Position numbers and translations under genes: made by a program. Source: an uncultured Serinicoccus sp. (GTDB taxonomy: Bacteria; Actinomycetota; Actinomycetes; Actinomycetales; Dermatophilaceae). From it: a stretch of DNA of 64,000 bases. This document shows positions 12,704 to 22,754 of this stretch, piece by piece. The stretch covers positions 248,001 through 312,000 of the forward strand of contig NZ_CANKYH010000004.1 of the NCBI RefSeq assembly GCF_947487915.1, read 5' to 3'. How positions within the stretch are numbered: position 1 is the first letter of the stretch; each line of letters starts with the position of its first letter. The notes under the pieces were generated by a model that was not told the origin of the DNA, did not search any database, and saw nothing but the letters and a program-made list of their open reading frames with translations.

Positions 12704-13594
12704 TCAGTCGCCGGCGCTGTCCTTCGCCCGCTTCACGAGCCGGGGGTCGGGGCGCAGCACCACGTCGTGGTCCTTGCCCTCGTACTCGAACTGCGACAGG
12801 AAGTGGCGCATCGCGTTGATGCGGGCCCGCTTCTTGTCGTTGCTCTTGATCGTCACCCAGGGCGCCCAGTCCGAGTCGGTGCGCCGGAACATCTCCTCCT
12901 TGGCCGCCGTGTAGTCCTCCCACCGGTCCAGGCTCTCCAGGTCCATGGGGGAGAGCTTCCACTGCCGCACCGGGTCCAGCTGGCGGATGGCGAATCGGGT
13001 GCGCTGCTCGGTCTGGGTCACCGAGAACCAGAACTTCGTGATCGACACCCCGGCGTCGACGAGCATCTGCTCGAACAGCGGCGCCTGGATCATGAACCGG
13101 TCGTACTCCGCCTGGGAGCAGAAGCCCATGACCCGCTCCACCCCGGCGCGGTTGTACCAGGAGCGGTCGAAGAGCACCAGCTCCCCGGAGGTCGGCAGGT
13201 GCTGGATGTAGCGCTGGAAGTACCACTGCCCGGCCTCGACCTCGGTGGGCTTGTTGAGGGCCACGACGCGGGCGCCGCGCGGGTTGAGGTGCTCGGTGAA
13301 GCGCTTGATGGCGCCACCCTTGCCGGCGGCGTCGCGCCCCTCGAAGACGAGGACGTGCCGGCTGCCGTTGTCCTTGGCCCAGTACTGGAACTTCAGCAGC
13401 TCCACCTGGAGCAGCCACTTCTCGACCTCGTAGTAGTCACGGGTCATCCGCTCGCTGTAGGGGTAGTCCTCGCGCCAGGTGTCGACGGCACTGCCGTCGG
13501 GCGTGATGAGATCAGGGTCGGAGCCCTGGTCGTCCCGGACGGTGTAGCCCTGGTCGCGCAGACTGTCGATGTATTCACGAAGCCGCTGCTGCAC
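12704..13594 (-). CDS. ppk2: Polyphosphate kinase 2
   Basis: 296 residues, PPK2 class I size. Walker A is VFEGRDAAGKGGAI (about 85-98). The lid and Walker B features are QHLPTSGELVLFDRSWYNRAGVERVMGF-type sequence (about 133-160), with the DRSWYNRAG core; KLSPMDLESLDRWEDYTAAKEEMF lies at about 217-240. It transfers phosphate between polyphosphate and nucleoside di- or monophosphates. It converges on trmB with only a few bases between stops and is divergent from hemW. Confidence 0.95.
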   Translation of the reverse strand: MQQRLREYIDSLRDQGYTVRDDQGSDPDLITPDGSAVDTWREDYPYSERMTRDYYEVEKWLLQVELLKFQYWAKDNGSRHVLVFEGRDAAGKGGAIKRFTEHLNPRGARVVALNKPTEVEAGQWYFQRYIQHLPTSGELVLFDRSWYNRAGVERVMGFCSQAEYDRFMIQAPLFEQMLVDAGVSITKFWFSVTQTEQRTRFAIRQLDPVRQWKLSPMDLESLDRWEDYTAAKEEMFRRTDSDWAPWVTIKSNDKKRARINAMRHFLSQFEYEGKDHDVVLRPDPRLVKRAKDSAGD

Positions 13595-13677
13595 ACCGCC
13601 GACCCTAGCGCGCCGAGGAGCGGGGAGGAGGTCGGACCGGCCGTGCCCGCGGGTCCGACGGGGTGGGAGACTGGGGT

Positions 13678-14895
13678 ATGCCCTCGAGCTTCCCCCCGGG
13701 CGACCCCGCGCCCCCGGACGGCTCGCTCCCGGCGTCCGCGCTGCAGGGTATGCCGCAGCGCCCCTTCTCGGTCTACCTGCACGTCCCCTTCTGCCGGGTC
13801 CGGTGCGGCTACTGCGACTTCAACACCTACACCCTGCCCGAGCTGGACGACGCCGCGGCCCCGCAGGGCTACCTCGCCTCCGCCCACGCCGAGATCGAGC
13901 TGGCGGGCGAGGTGCTGCGCCAGGCCGACCCGCCGCCGGTCTCGACGGTCTTCGTCGGCGGCGGCACCCCGACGCTGCTGCCCGCGACGGACCTGGGCTC
14001 GCTCGTCGCCGCGGTGCGGGGGCGCTGGGGGCTGGCGGAGGACGCCGAGGTGACCACGGAGGCCAACCCCGACACCATCACCCCGGCCGTCGCGGAGCAG
14101 CTCGCGGGGGCGGGCTTCACCCGGGTCAGCGTGGGGATGCAGTCCTCGGTGCCGCACGTGCTGCGCACCCTCGACCGCACCCACGACCCGGCGGGCGTGG
14201 CGGGCGCGGTGGAGGCCCTGCGGGACGCGGGCCTGCAGGTGAGCCTGGACCTCATCTACGGCACGCCGGGGGAGAGTCTCGCGGACTGGAGGGCCAGCCT
14301 GGAGGCCGTGGTGGCGCTGCGCCCGGACCACGTCTCGGCCTACGCGCTGGTGGTGGAGCCGGGGACGCGGCTGCACGGCCAGGTCCGCCGTGGCGAGGTG
14401 CCGGCCCCCGAGGACGACGACGAGGCGGACAAGTACGAGCTGGCCGAGGAGCTGCTCGGGGGCGCGGGCTACGGCTGGTACGAGATCTCGAACTGGGCGC
14501 GGAGTCCGGGGCGCCGGTGCCGGCACAACCTCGCCTATTGGCAGGGCGCCGACTGGTGGGGGGTGGGGCCCGGGGCGCACAGCCACGTCGGTGGCGTGCG
14601 GTGGTGGAACGTCAAGCACCCGCGCGCCTACGCCGACCGGCTCGGGAGCGGGCAGAGCCCGGCGCACGCGCGAGAGGTCCTCGGCCCGGGGGAGCGCCAC
14701 GACGAGCGGGTCCTGCTCGGCGTCCGGCTCGCGGACGGGTTGCCGGTCGAGGATCTGCGCCCGGCCGGTCGACGAGCGGTGGCGGGTCTGGTCGCCGACG
14801 GGCTGCTCGAGGGTCGGGCCGCGGTCCGCGGCCGCGCCGTGCTCACGCTCCGTGGCCGCCTGCTGGCCGACACCGTCGTGCACCGGCTGGTCTGA
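13678..14895 (+). CDS. hemW: Radical-SAM heme chaperone HemW (coproporphyrinogen-III-oxidase-like)
   Basis: 405 residues. The radical-SAM CxxxCxxC is C39/C43/C46 (VPFCRVRCGYCDF). It is followed by VFVGGGTPTLLP, TTEANPDTI and SLDLIYGTPGESLADW. Length and the HemW C-terminal domain fit the heme chaperone rather than HemN. The ATG at 13678 sits five bases after GAGACT, a -10-like hexamer, suggesting a leaderless or very short leader. The in-frame GTG 15 bases earlier is less likely. The start codon is part of a GTATGCC motif. Confidence 0.92.
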   Translation: MPSSFPPGDPAPPDGSLPASALQGMPQRPFSVYLHVPFCRVRCGYCDFNTYTLPELDDAAAPQGYLASAHAEIELAGEVLRQADPPPVSTVFVGGGTPTLLPATDLGSLVAAVRGRWGLAEDAEVTTEANPDTITPAVAEQLAGAGFTRVSVGMQSSVPHVLRTLDRTHDPAGVAGAVEALRDAGLQVSLDLIYGTPGESLADWRASLEAVVALRPDHVSAYALVVEPGTRLHGQVRRGEVPAPEDDDEADKYELAEELLGGAGYGWYEISNWARSPGRRCRHNLAYWQGADWWGVGPGAHSHVGGVRWWNVKHPRAYADRLGSGQSPAHAREVLGPGERHDERVLLGVRLADGLPVEDLRPAGRRAVAGLVADGLLEGRAAVRGRAVLTLRGRLLADTVVHRLV

Positions 14896-14907
14896 CCTCC
14901 CCGCCGC

Positions 14908-14964
14908 TCGCCCCTGGTTCACCGACACGCCACACCGCGTCCGCCGACGTGTCGGGCGGGCGAG
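14908..14964 (+). terminator. Nested inverted repeat after hemW
   Basis: CTCGCCC (14908-14914) pairs with GGGCGAG (14958-14964). Inside them CCGACACG (14922-14929) pairs with CGTGTCGG (14948-14955). It begins 13 bases after the hemW stop and probably terminates hemW. Confidence 0.55.
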
Positions 14965-15027
14965 CCAGAATGACGACAGACCCTGCGGGGTATGAGCCTG
15001 CAGGGCCTGAGGCCCGGACGACGAGAT

Positions 15028-15068
15028 GTGGCCCGGTGGGCGAAGTATGAGTTCGCCCACCGGGCCAC
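15028..15068. repeat. 17-bp perfect inverted repeat in the hemW/DUF4870 gap
   Basis: GTGGCCCGGTGGGCGAA (15028-15044), the 7-base loop GTATGAG, then the exact complement TTCGCCCACCGGGCCAC (15052-15068). It is the strongest hairpin in the window, between convergent genes but about 130 bp from one and 250 bp from the other. It may be a bidirectional terminator, a repeat element or part of an RNA. Confidence 0.8.
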
Positions 15069-15317
15069 GACCCGGGGTGATGTCACCGGGCGGTGCGCAA
15101 GGTGCCAGAGGCTCAGCTGCGCAACACCGCAGCTCCGTCCCTGCGGACAGTGCGAATCCTCGGCCAGTCTCGCGACCCGCGCTCCCCGTGGGGAGTGCGT
15201 AGAGACATGTCTACGCCCCTGCCGCCGACCCCGCAAGAGGTCGGCGACGAAATCTCCCGGGACCCGGCGTGTCGACCGGGGACACGCCGGGCCGCGTGAC
15301 GCGTGGGGGCGCTGGGG
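15069..15317. other. Intergenic remainder with further hairpins, no gene recognised
   Basis: Besides the 17-bp stem, this region holds GCCGACC/GGTCGGC (15224-15245, 8-base loop), an 11-bp stem at 15263-15291 (core CCGGCGTGTC/GACACGCCGG, 7-base loop) and a 10-bp palindrome AGACATGTCT (15203-15212). Short open frames exist on both strands but have no start-site signal and no recognisable domain, so no CDS is called. An untranslated structured RNA is possible. Confidence 0.4.
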
Positions 15318-15833
15318 TCAGCTGAGCAGGCGCAGCTGGAACGGGTACTCGTAGACGCGGCCGTCCGCGGCGCGCACCGCACCCTTGATGTGGCACCAGA
15401 GCTGGACGACGAAGATGGCGATCCAGGCCGGGATGGCCCAGATGAAGCCGATGCCCAGGGTGAAGATCACCGTGATCCACAGCACGATGCTGACGATGCC
15501 CAGGCTGAGGTTGAAGTTGAAGGCGCCGGCCGATGCCGTGCGCACGGCCGAGGACCGGTCCTTGTAGAACAGCCAGATCAGCAGCGGGCCGAGGAAGGGC
15601 AGCCACCCGGCGCTGAACACCATGGCGATCGGCCCGGACAGGTGGGCCAGGAGCATCATGGTGCGCTCGTCGCCCTGCGGCGCACCCGAGGGAGCCCCGG
15701 GCCCGGGCGGTGTCGACGAGGGCTGGCCGTAGGCGGGCTGGGGTCCGGAGGCGGGCGGGGGGCCGGACGGCCCCCCGGCGCGCTGCGGGTCCTGCCAGGG
15801 CTGGTCGCCGGGGGACTGCGGTGTCTGGGTCAT
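15318..15833 (-). CDS. DUF4870-type small membrane protein
   Basis: 171 residues. A Pro/Gly/Gln-rich cytoplasmic N-terminus (1-55) precedes a DUF4870-like domain with three hydrophobic segments. These are about 62-82 (LLAHLSGPIAMVFSAGWLPF), 85-120 and 115-150 (VLWITVIFTLGIGFIWAIPA). It contains the DRSSAVRTASAGAFNFNLSL element, which is typical of the family, where a residue run like VRxHAxxAxNF is common. The function is unknown. It starts five bases after the end of the upstream DUF3097 gene, so the two are probably co-transcribed. Confidence 0.82.
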   Translation of the reverse strand: MTQTPQSPGDQPWQDPQRAGGPSGPPPASGPQPAYGQPSSTPPGPGAPSGAPQGDERTMMLLAHLSGPIAMVFSAGWLPFLGPLLIWLFYKDRSSAVRTASAGAFNFNLSLGIVSIVLWITVIFTLGIGFIWAIPAWIAIFVVQLWCHIKGAVRAADGRVYEYPFQLRLLS

Positions 15834-15838
15834 GCTGC

Positions 15839-16726
15839 TCACTCCTCGTGAGGTGGTGGAACGGTGACGAAGTCGATCAGTTCTTCGACGCTGGCGAGCA
15901 GCGTAGGTTCCAGGTCGCTGTAGGACCGCACCGTCGAGAGTATCCGCTTCCAGCCCAGGGCCACGTCGGTCTGCGACCGGTGCGGCCAGCCGAGCTCGGC
16001 CAGGACCCCGTGCTTCCAGGAGCGTCCCCGCTCGATGACCGGCCAGGCCTCCCTGCCGAGGCGGGAGGGCTTGACCGACTGCCAGACGTCCACGTAGGGG
16101 TGGCCGAGGATGCGGACCCACGGGCTGACCCGCTCCGCCTGCTGCACGATCCGGGTCTCCTTGGTGCCGGGCACCAGGTGGTCGACGAGGACACCGAGGC
16201 GCCGGTCCCGGGTCGGCGCGAACTCGCGGATGAGGGAGGCGAGGTCGTCGACGCCGTCCAGCATCTCCACCACGACGCCCTCGACCCGCAGGTCGTCGCC
16301 CCAGACCTTCTCGACGAGCTCGGCGTCGTGCCGACCCTCGACCCAGATGCGGGAGCCGCTGGCCACCCGGGCCGGGCTGCCCTCCACCCGCACCGACCCG
16401 CTGGCCGTGCGGGCCGCGGCCTGCCGGGCCTGGGCGAGCCGGGCCCTGGACTCCTGGTCCTCCGGCCGGGTGAGCACGACGGGTCGTCCGTCGACGAGGA
16501 AGCCCGGACCGAGCGGGAAGCCCTTGCGGCGGCCGCGCCGGTCCTCCAGGTGCACCACCTGCATCCCCCCGGCGCGCTCGACGCCGACCACCGCGCCGCA
16601 CCACCCGGTGTCGACGTCCTCCACCACCAGGCCGCGCTCGGCGGCCACCTGCTGGGCCCGGCCGTGCCGTGGGGCGCGCCAGTCCGTGGCGAGGACGTCT
16701 GAGCCGTAGCCGTAGCGGTCGTTCAC
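15839..16726 (-). CDS. DUF3097-family protein
   Basis: 295 residues from the GTG at 16726 (VNDRYGYGSDVLA); the open frame continues 18 codons upstream but without family-like sequence. The conserved DRYGYGSDVL opening and a long central segment recall a Toprim-like or metal-dependent fold: RIWVEGRHDAELVEKVWGDDLR (about 155-176), then VVEMLDGVDDL and RRLGVLVDHLVPGTKE. DUF3097 is an actinobacterial family of unknown function. The EGxHDAE...DxL arrangement resembles Toprim glutamate/aspartate spacing, which is my inference only. Confidence 0.82.
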   Translation of the reverse strand: MNDRYGYGSDVLATDWRAPRHGRAQQVAAERGLVVEDVDTGWCGAVVGVERAGGMQVVHLEDRRGRRKGFPLGPGFLVDGRPVVLTRPEDQESRARLAQARQAAARTASGSVRVEGSPARVASGSRIWVEGRHDAELVEKVWGDDLRVEGVVVEMLDGVDDLASLIREFAPTRDRRLGVLVDHLVPGTKETRIVQQAERVSPWVRILGHPYVDVWQSVKPSRLGREAWPVIERGRSWKHGVLAELGWPHRSQTDVALGWKRILSTVRSYSDLEPTLLASVEELIDFVTVPPPHEE

Positions 16727-16788
16727 AACGGACGACGGTAACGCCTGTGGCTCAGGAGGCGCGCGAGGCGCGCCACCCATCCCACCGA

Positions 16789-16836
16789 GCGTCGCGGATG
16801 GTTGCTCTCGCCCGGTCAGCCAACCATTCGCGACGC
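16789..16836 (-). terminator. Hairpin downstream of fumC
   Basis: GCGTCGCGGATGGTTG (16789-16804) pairs with CAACCATTCGCGACGC (16821-16836); 16 positions, one G:T, 16-base loop. It lies between fumC and DUF3097 (both minus strand). A smaller palindrome, GGCGCGC-GAG-GCGCGCC, follows at 16758-16774. Confidence 0.65.
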
Positions 16837-16870
16837 CCGGTGGAAGGAGGTCACGCCCGGTGGAAGGAGG

Positions 16871-16872
<2 letters not shown>
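16833..16872. repeat. 20-bp perfect tandem duplication at the fumC stop
   Basis: The unit ACGCCCGGTGGAAGGAGGTC occurs twice head-to-tail (16833-16852, 16853-16872). The second copy runs into the fumC stop codon (complement of TCA at 16871-16873). It immediately follows the terminator hairpin arm. Confidence 0.9.
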
Positions 16873-18283
<1,411 letters not shown>

Positions 18284-18311
18284 GGTATGCGGTGCGCCAG
18301 GCTCGCGTAGA

Positions 18312-18338
18312 CTGGCACTCCATACCTCTGAGTGCCAG
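18312..18338. promoter_or_regulatory. CIRCE element (HrcA operator)
   Basis: CTGGCACTC-N9-GAGTGCCAG, a perfect 9-9-9 inverted repeat and the actinobacterial form of CIRCE. A -10-like TAGACT (18308-18313) overlaps its left arm, so HrcA binding would block the hrcA-dnaJ promoter. The divergent fumC promoter may also be covered. Confidence 0.93.
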
Positions 18339-18367
18339 CAGACGACCACGAGGAAGGAGGAGCCGCC

Positions 18368-19387
18368 GTGAGCGAGGACCGTCGCCTGGAGGTCCTGCGC
18401 GCCATCGTGCAGGACTACGTCCGGACCTCCGAGCCGGTAGGGTCCAAGTCCCTGCTGGAACGGCACCGGCTCGGCGTGTCCGCCGCGACCGTGCGCAACG
18501 ACATGGCCGCGCTGGAGGACGAAGGGCTCATCACCGCCCCCCACACGAGCGCGGGGCGCATCCCCACCGATGCCGGCTACCGGTTGTTCGTCGACCGGCT
18601 GCAGCAGATCAAGCCGATGAGCCGGGCGGAGCGCGCCGCGATCGCGCGCTTCCTCGACGGTGCGCTGGACCTGGACGACGTGGTCTCCCGGACCACCCGG
18701 CTGCTGTCCAGCCTGACCCACCAGGTCGCGGTCATGCAGTACCCGAGCCTCTCGCGCTCCACCCTGCGCCACGTCGAGCTGGTGCCGGTCGGGGGCACGC
18801 GCCTCATGATCGTCCTCATCACCAGCACCGGACGTGTCGAGCAGCGGGTCGTCGACGTGGGCCGTGACCTCACCCTGGAGCCCGACGTCGTGCCCACGCT
18901 GCGCACCCTCGTCAACGAGCTCGCCGTCGGCGAGCTGCTCGCCCGCATCCCCGCCCGGCTCGCCGCGGTGGAGGAGCGGGTGGCCCCGACGGACCGCCCG
19001 TTGGCTCAGATCGTCGTCGACACGCTGGCCGAGGCGGCCCAGGAGCGCACCGAGGAGCGCATCGCCATGGCCGGGACGGCCAACCTGGCGCGGGTGGGCA
19101 GCGACTTCCCCACCTCGTTGTCCCAGGTGCTCGAGGCCCTGGAGGAGCACGTCGTGCTGCTGCGCCTCATGGGCAGCATGGCCTCCCTCGACGACGGGGA
19201 GACCGTCGCCGTCGCGATCGGCACCGAGAACCCCTACGAGCCGCTGCGCACCACCTCGGTCGTGGCCACCACCTACGGCACCGCCGGGGGGCTGGGCGTC
19301 GTGGGCCCGACCCGTATGGACTACCCGCAGGCGATGGCCACGGTCCGGGCCGTGGCCCACTACGTCGCCGACATCCTGGACGGGTGA
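18368..19387 (+). CDS. hrcA: Heat-inducible transcription repressor HrcA
   Basis: 339 residues. The N-terminal winged helix (1-75) has [35 protein letters not shown], followed by [18 protein letters not shown], the HrcA signature. A GAF-like middle domain and a C-terminal domain follow ([27 protein letters not shown]). The GTG start at 18368 is preceded by GAGGAAGGAGG. HrcA represses chaperone genes through CIRCE and needs GroE for activity. It is autoregulated here, in one unit with dnaJ. Confidence 0.95.
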   Translation: MSEDRRLEVLRAIVQDYVRTSEPVGSKSLLERHRLGVSAATVRNDMAALEDEGLITAPHTSAGRIPTDAGYRLFVDRLQQIKPMSRAERAAIARFLDGALDLDDVVSRTTRLLSSLTHQVAVMQYPSLSRSTLRHVELVPVGGTRLMIVLITSTGRVEQRVVDVGRDLTLEPDVVPTLRTLVNELAVGELLARIPARLAAVEERVAPTDRPLAQIVVDTLAEAAQERTEERIAMAGTANLARVGSDFPTSLSQVLEALEEHVVLLRLMGSMASLDDGETVAVAIGTENPYEPLRTTSVVATTYGTAGGLGVVGPTRMDYPQAMATVRAVAHYVADILDG

Positions 19388-19481
19388 GCCACCTCACGGC
19401 ATACCCGCGCCCGTCCGACCGTTGCACCATCCGGACCCGCACGAGACCGCATTCGACGAGACCGCAAGGACGTCCCACGCT

Positions 19482-20606
19482 GTGAACGACTACTACGCCG
19501 ACCTCGGTGTCGCCCGCGAGGCCACCCCCGAGGAGATCAAGAAGGCCTACCGCAAGAAGGCCCGCCAGCTGCACCCCGACGTCAACCCCGGCGCCGAGGC
19601 CGAGGCGGAGTTCAAGCGGGTGAGCCAGGCCTACGACGTGCTCGGTGACGCCGGCAAGCGCGCCTCCTACGACCGGGGCCAGGACCCTTACGGCGGCGCG
19701 ACCGGTGGCTTCGGCCAGGGCTTCACCTTCAGCGACATCATGGACGCGTTCTTCGGCGGCACCGCGGCCGGCGCGCGCGGACCGCGCTCGCGCACCCAGC
19801 GGGGCCACGACGCGCTCATCCGCCTCGACATCGACCTGCCCACCGCGGCCTTCGGGGGTGAGCAGACCCTGCAGATCGACACGGCGGTGGTGTGCAGCAC
19901 CTGCTCCGGCGCCGGGGCGCAGCCCGGCTCCGGGACCCGCACCTGCGACGTCTGCAGCGGTCGCGGGGAGGTCCAGCAGGTGCAGCGCTCCTTCCTCGGT
20001 CAGGTGATGACCTCCCGCCCGTGCCAGGCGTGCCGCGGCTTCGGCAACGTCATCGAGCACCCCTGCTTCGACTGCTCCGGTGAGGGCCGGGTCCGCACCC
20101 GCCGCGACCTCACCCTCAAGGTCCCGGGCGGCGTCGACACCGGGACCCGGATCGCGCTCCAGGGCGAGGGCGAGGTGGGTCCCTTCGGCGGTGAGCCGGG
20201 CGACCTCTACGTCGAGATCCAGGTGGAGCCGCACGACGTCTTCACCCGGCGCGGCGACGACCTGCACTGCACCCTCGAGGTGCCGATGACTGCGGCCGCG
20301 CTGGGGGCCACCCTGCCCGTGGAGACCCTGGACGGCCCGGTCGAGGTCGACCTGCGTCCCGGCACCCAGCCCGGCCAGACGGTGCCGCTCGCCGGCAAGG
20401 GCATCAGCCACCTGCGCGGCGAGGGCCGCGGCGACCTGGTGGTCCACCTCGACGTCAAGGTGCCCACGAAGCTCAACGACACCCAGCGCGAGCTGCTGGC
20501 GCAGCTGGCCGAGAGCCGCGGCGAGTCGAGCCCGACCGGACGCATGGGTGCGGCCGGCGGGGTGGGCCGGAAGCACAGCCTCTGGGACGCGCTGCGTGGC
20601 AGGTAG
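19482..20606 (+). CDS. dnaJ: Chaperone DnaJ (HrcA-linked type)
   Basis: 374 residues. The J domain (1-70) has the HPD motif ([10 protein letters not shown]), then a G/F region. The zinc domain (about 135-210) has four CxxCxGxG repeats ([32 protein letters not shown]). The C-terminal domains are substrate-binding. The GTG start gives the usual NDYYADLGV beginning. It is the second, hrcA-linked dnaJ of actinobacteria, not the dnaK-grpE operon copy. Confidence 0.95.
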   Translation: MNDYYADLGVAREATPEEIKKAYRKKARQLHPDVNPGAEAEAEFKRVSQAYDVLGDAGKRASYDRGQDPYGGATGGFGQGFTFSDIMDAFFGGTAAGARGPRSRTQRGHDALIRLDIDLPTAAFGGEQTLQIDTAVVCSTCSGAGAQPGSGTRTCDVCSGRGEVQQVQRSFLGQVMTSRPCQACRGFGNVIEHPCFDCSGEGRVRTRRDLTLKVPGGVDTGTRIALQGEGEVGPFGGEPGDLYVEIQVEPHDVFTRRGDDLHCTLEVPMTAAALGATLPVETLDGPVEVDLRPGTQPGQTVPLAGKGISHLRGEGRGDLVVHLDVKVPTKLNDTQRELLAQLAESRGESSPTGRMGAAGGVGRKHSLWDALRGR

Positions 20607-20609
20607 GCC

Positions 20610-21347
20610 GTGAGCGACCCGCTCTTCCTGCTGCCCACGGCCTCCCTCGTCGATGACGACATCGTGCTGGACGGTCCCGAGGGGCGGCACGCCGCGACCG
20701 TGCAGCGCATCACGGTGGGGGAGAGCGTGGTCGTGTCCGACGGCGCCGGGCAGGGTGCCCGGTGCCGCGTCGTGGCTGCCGGTGGTGACGAGCTGCGCCT
20801 CCGGGTGACCGAGCGGCTGGCGGACGACGAGCCGCAGCTGCGGCTCGTGCTGGCCCAGGCGCTCGCCAAGGGGGACCGCGACCTGCAGGCCGTCGAGACG
20901 GCGACCGAGCTCGACGTCACCGAGGTCCTCCCGTGGCAGGCCGACCGGAGCATCGTGCGGTGGCGCGGCGAGCGGACCGCCAAGGCCCTGCGTCGGTGGG
21001 ACCAGACGATCGTCGCCGCCACCAAGCAGTCGCGCCGGCTCCGGCGCCCGCTGCTCGCCGACCCGGTGGGGCGTCGCGGACTGCTGGAGCGCGTCGCCGA
21101 GGCGGACCTCGCCCTGGTGCTGCACGAGGAGGCCACCGAGCCGCTGAGCACCCTGCGGCTGCCGGAGGCCGGGGAGGTGCTCGTCGTCGTGGGTCCCGAG
21201 GGCGGGATCACGCCGGAGGAGATGTCCGACCTCGTCGCCGCCGGGGGGCGCGCCGTGCGGCTGGGCCGCAGCGTGCTGCGCACCTCCACGGCCGGGCCGG
21301 CGGCGCTGGCCGTCCTCGCAGCGGCCGCGTCGCGGGCGTGGCGGTGA
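20610..21347 (+). CDS. rsmE: 16S rRNA (uracil1498-N3)-methyltransferase
   Basis: 245 residues, a SPOUT/trefoil-knot enzyme. An N-terminal PUA-like region has GPEGRHAATVQRITVGESVVVSDGAG. The knot has LVVVGPEGGITPEE-type sequence (EVLVVVGPEGGITPEEM, about 190-206) and LGRSVLRTSTAGPAAL at the C-terminus, which form the SAM pocket. The GTG start lies three bases after the dnaJ stop, so it is coupled to hrcA-dnaJ, a common actinobacterial order. Confidence 0.93.
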   Translation: MSDPLFLLPTASLVDDDIVLDGPEGRHAATVQRITVGESVVVSDGAGQGARCRVVAAGGDELRLRVTERLADDEPQLRLVLAQALAKGDRDLQAVETATELDVTEVLPWQADRSIVRWRGERTAKALRRWDQTIVAATKQSRRLRRPLLADPVGRRGLLERVAEADLALVLHEEATEPLSTLRLPEAGEVLVVVGPEGGITPEEMSDLVAAGGRAVRLGRSVLRTSTAGPAALAVLAAAASRAWR

Positions 21348-22741
21348 GCACCCCCACCCGGGCGGCCGAGGTGCGCGAGGAGCCGCGGTCGGTGTTCTCG
21401 CCCGGGGTCCGCAGCGCGTCGGTCGGCGCGACCGTGCTCATCGCGATCTTCGCGCTGGAGTACATCGCGGTCGGCGCGGCCATGCCGACGGTGGCCGCGG
21501 CCCTGGACGGCTACCACCTCTACAACATGGCGTTCGGGGCGACCGTCGCCGCCAGCGTGGTGGGGATGATCGTCGGCGGCTGGTGGTCGGACCGCTCCGG
21601 CCCGCGACCGGTCGTCCTCTGCGGCGGTGCGGCCTTCGTCGCCGGGCTGCTCGTGGCCGGGCTGGCCACCTCGATGGAGGTCTTCGTCGTCGGGCGTGGG
21701 TTGCAGGGCCTCGGCAGCGGGCTGGCCAGCGTGGCGCTCTACGTCGTCATCGCCCAGCGGGTCCCGGACGCGCTCCGCCCCGCGGTCTTCTCCCTGCTGG
21801 CCGCGGCCTGGGTGCTGCCGGGGCTGGCCGGGCCCCTGCTCACCGGTCTGGTCGTCGAGCACCTGTCCTGGCGCTGGGTGTTCCTCGGGGTGGCGCCGGG
21901 CTTCCTGCTGGCGCTCGGGGTGCTGCGGCCGGCGCTGCGGGCCACCCGTCCCAGCAGCGACGCCGGACACCTCCGGCCGGGCATCATCGGCTGGGCGGTC
22001 CTCGCCGCGGTCGGGGTCGGCCTGCTCAACCTCGCCGGCGAGCGGATCCAGCCGTGGGAGTACGCCCTGGGCGCGGTGCTGCTGCTCCTGCTCGCTGTCG
22101 CGGCGCACCACCTCCTGCCCCGTGGGGCGCTCGTGCTCGCGCGCGGACTGCCCTCGGTCGTCGGTGTCCGGGCCGCACTGGGCGCCTCCTTCGTCGCCGC
22201 CGAGGCCTACCTCCCGCTCATGCTGCGCGATGAGCACGGCTACAGCCCGGCGCAGGCGGGCGGCGTGCTCGCCGCCGCCTCGGTCACCTGGGCCCTCGGG
22301 TCGTGGTTCCAGGGCCGGGCCGCTCCCGAGAGCGACCGCTACCGGTTGATGCTGGCCGGCGTCCTCGGGTATGCCGTGATCATGGCGGTCCTGGGGGTCG
22401 GGGTCTGGGGGTCCTGGCCCGGGTGGGTCGTCATCGCGCTCTACGGCCTGGCGACCTTCGGGGTCGGCGTCGCCTACCCCAACACCTCCGTCCTCACGCT
22501 GCGGCTGTCCAGCGAGCGGGAGGTGGGCCGCAACTCCTCGGCCCTGCAGGTGGGCGAGGCGCTCGCCAGCGCGCTCGCCCTGGCCGCGACCGGGGTGGTC
22601 TTCGGCCTCACCTACGGCACCGCCCCGCACGCCGCCTTCGTCGGGACGCTGGTCGTCTCCGTCGCCGTCGGGCTGCTCTCCGTGCTCAGTGCATCGCGGG
22701 CGCGGCCTGCACGGACGGCGTCCGTCGGCCCCGGCGTCTAG
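21344..22741 (+). CDS. MFS transporter
   Basis: 465 residues from a GTG that overlaps the rsmE stop (GTGA). Twelve or more hydrophobic segments are visible. The loop-2 MFS signature is GGWWSDRSGPRPVV (about 78-91), and a conserved segment VVGRGLQGLGSGLASVALYVVIAQRVP lies at about 110-136. This is the DHA-type drug/metabolite exporter pattern. The substrate is unknown. The TAG stop forms part of a TAGACT promoter element of the phoH-like gene. Confidence 0.9.
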   Translation: MSTPTRAAEVREEPRSVFSPGVRSASVGATVLIAIFALEYIAVGAAMPTVAAALDGYHLYNMAFGATVAASVVGMIVGGWWSDRSGPRPVVLCGGAAFVAGLLVAGLATSMEVFVVGRGLQGLGSGLASVALYVVIAQRVPDALRPAVFSLLAAAWVLPGLAGPLLTGLVVEHLSWRWVFLGVAPGFLLALGVLRPALRATRPSSDAGHLRPGIIGWAVLAAVGVGLLNLAGERIQPWEYALGAVLLLLLAVAAHHLLPRGALVLARGLPSVVGVRAALGASFVAAEAYLPLMLRDEHGYSPAQAGGVLAAASVTWALGSWFQGRAAPESDRYRLMLAGVLGYAVIMAVLGVGVWGSWPGWVVIALYGLATFGVGVAYPNTSVLTLRLSSEREVGRNSSALQVGEALASALALAATGVVFGLTYGTAPHAAFVGTLVVSVAVGLLSVLSASRARPARTASVGPGV

Positions 22742-22744
22742 ACT
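22739..22744 (+). promoter_or_regulatory. -10 element TAGACT for the phoH-like gene
   Basis: TAGACT ends ten bases before the ATG at 22755 and overlaps the stop codon of the MFS gene. The leader would be only a few bases long. Confidence 0.45.
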
Positions 22745-22754
22745 GGAGACCCTG

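Noticed and set aside
14919..15354. Small ORFs on both strands across the 17-bp inverted repeat (105 and 120 residues)
   Set aside because: Their similarity to each other comes only from the palindrome being read on both strands; no start signals and no family.
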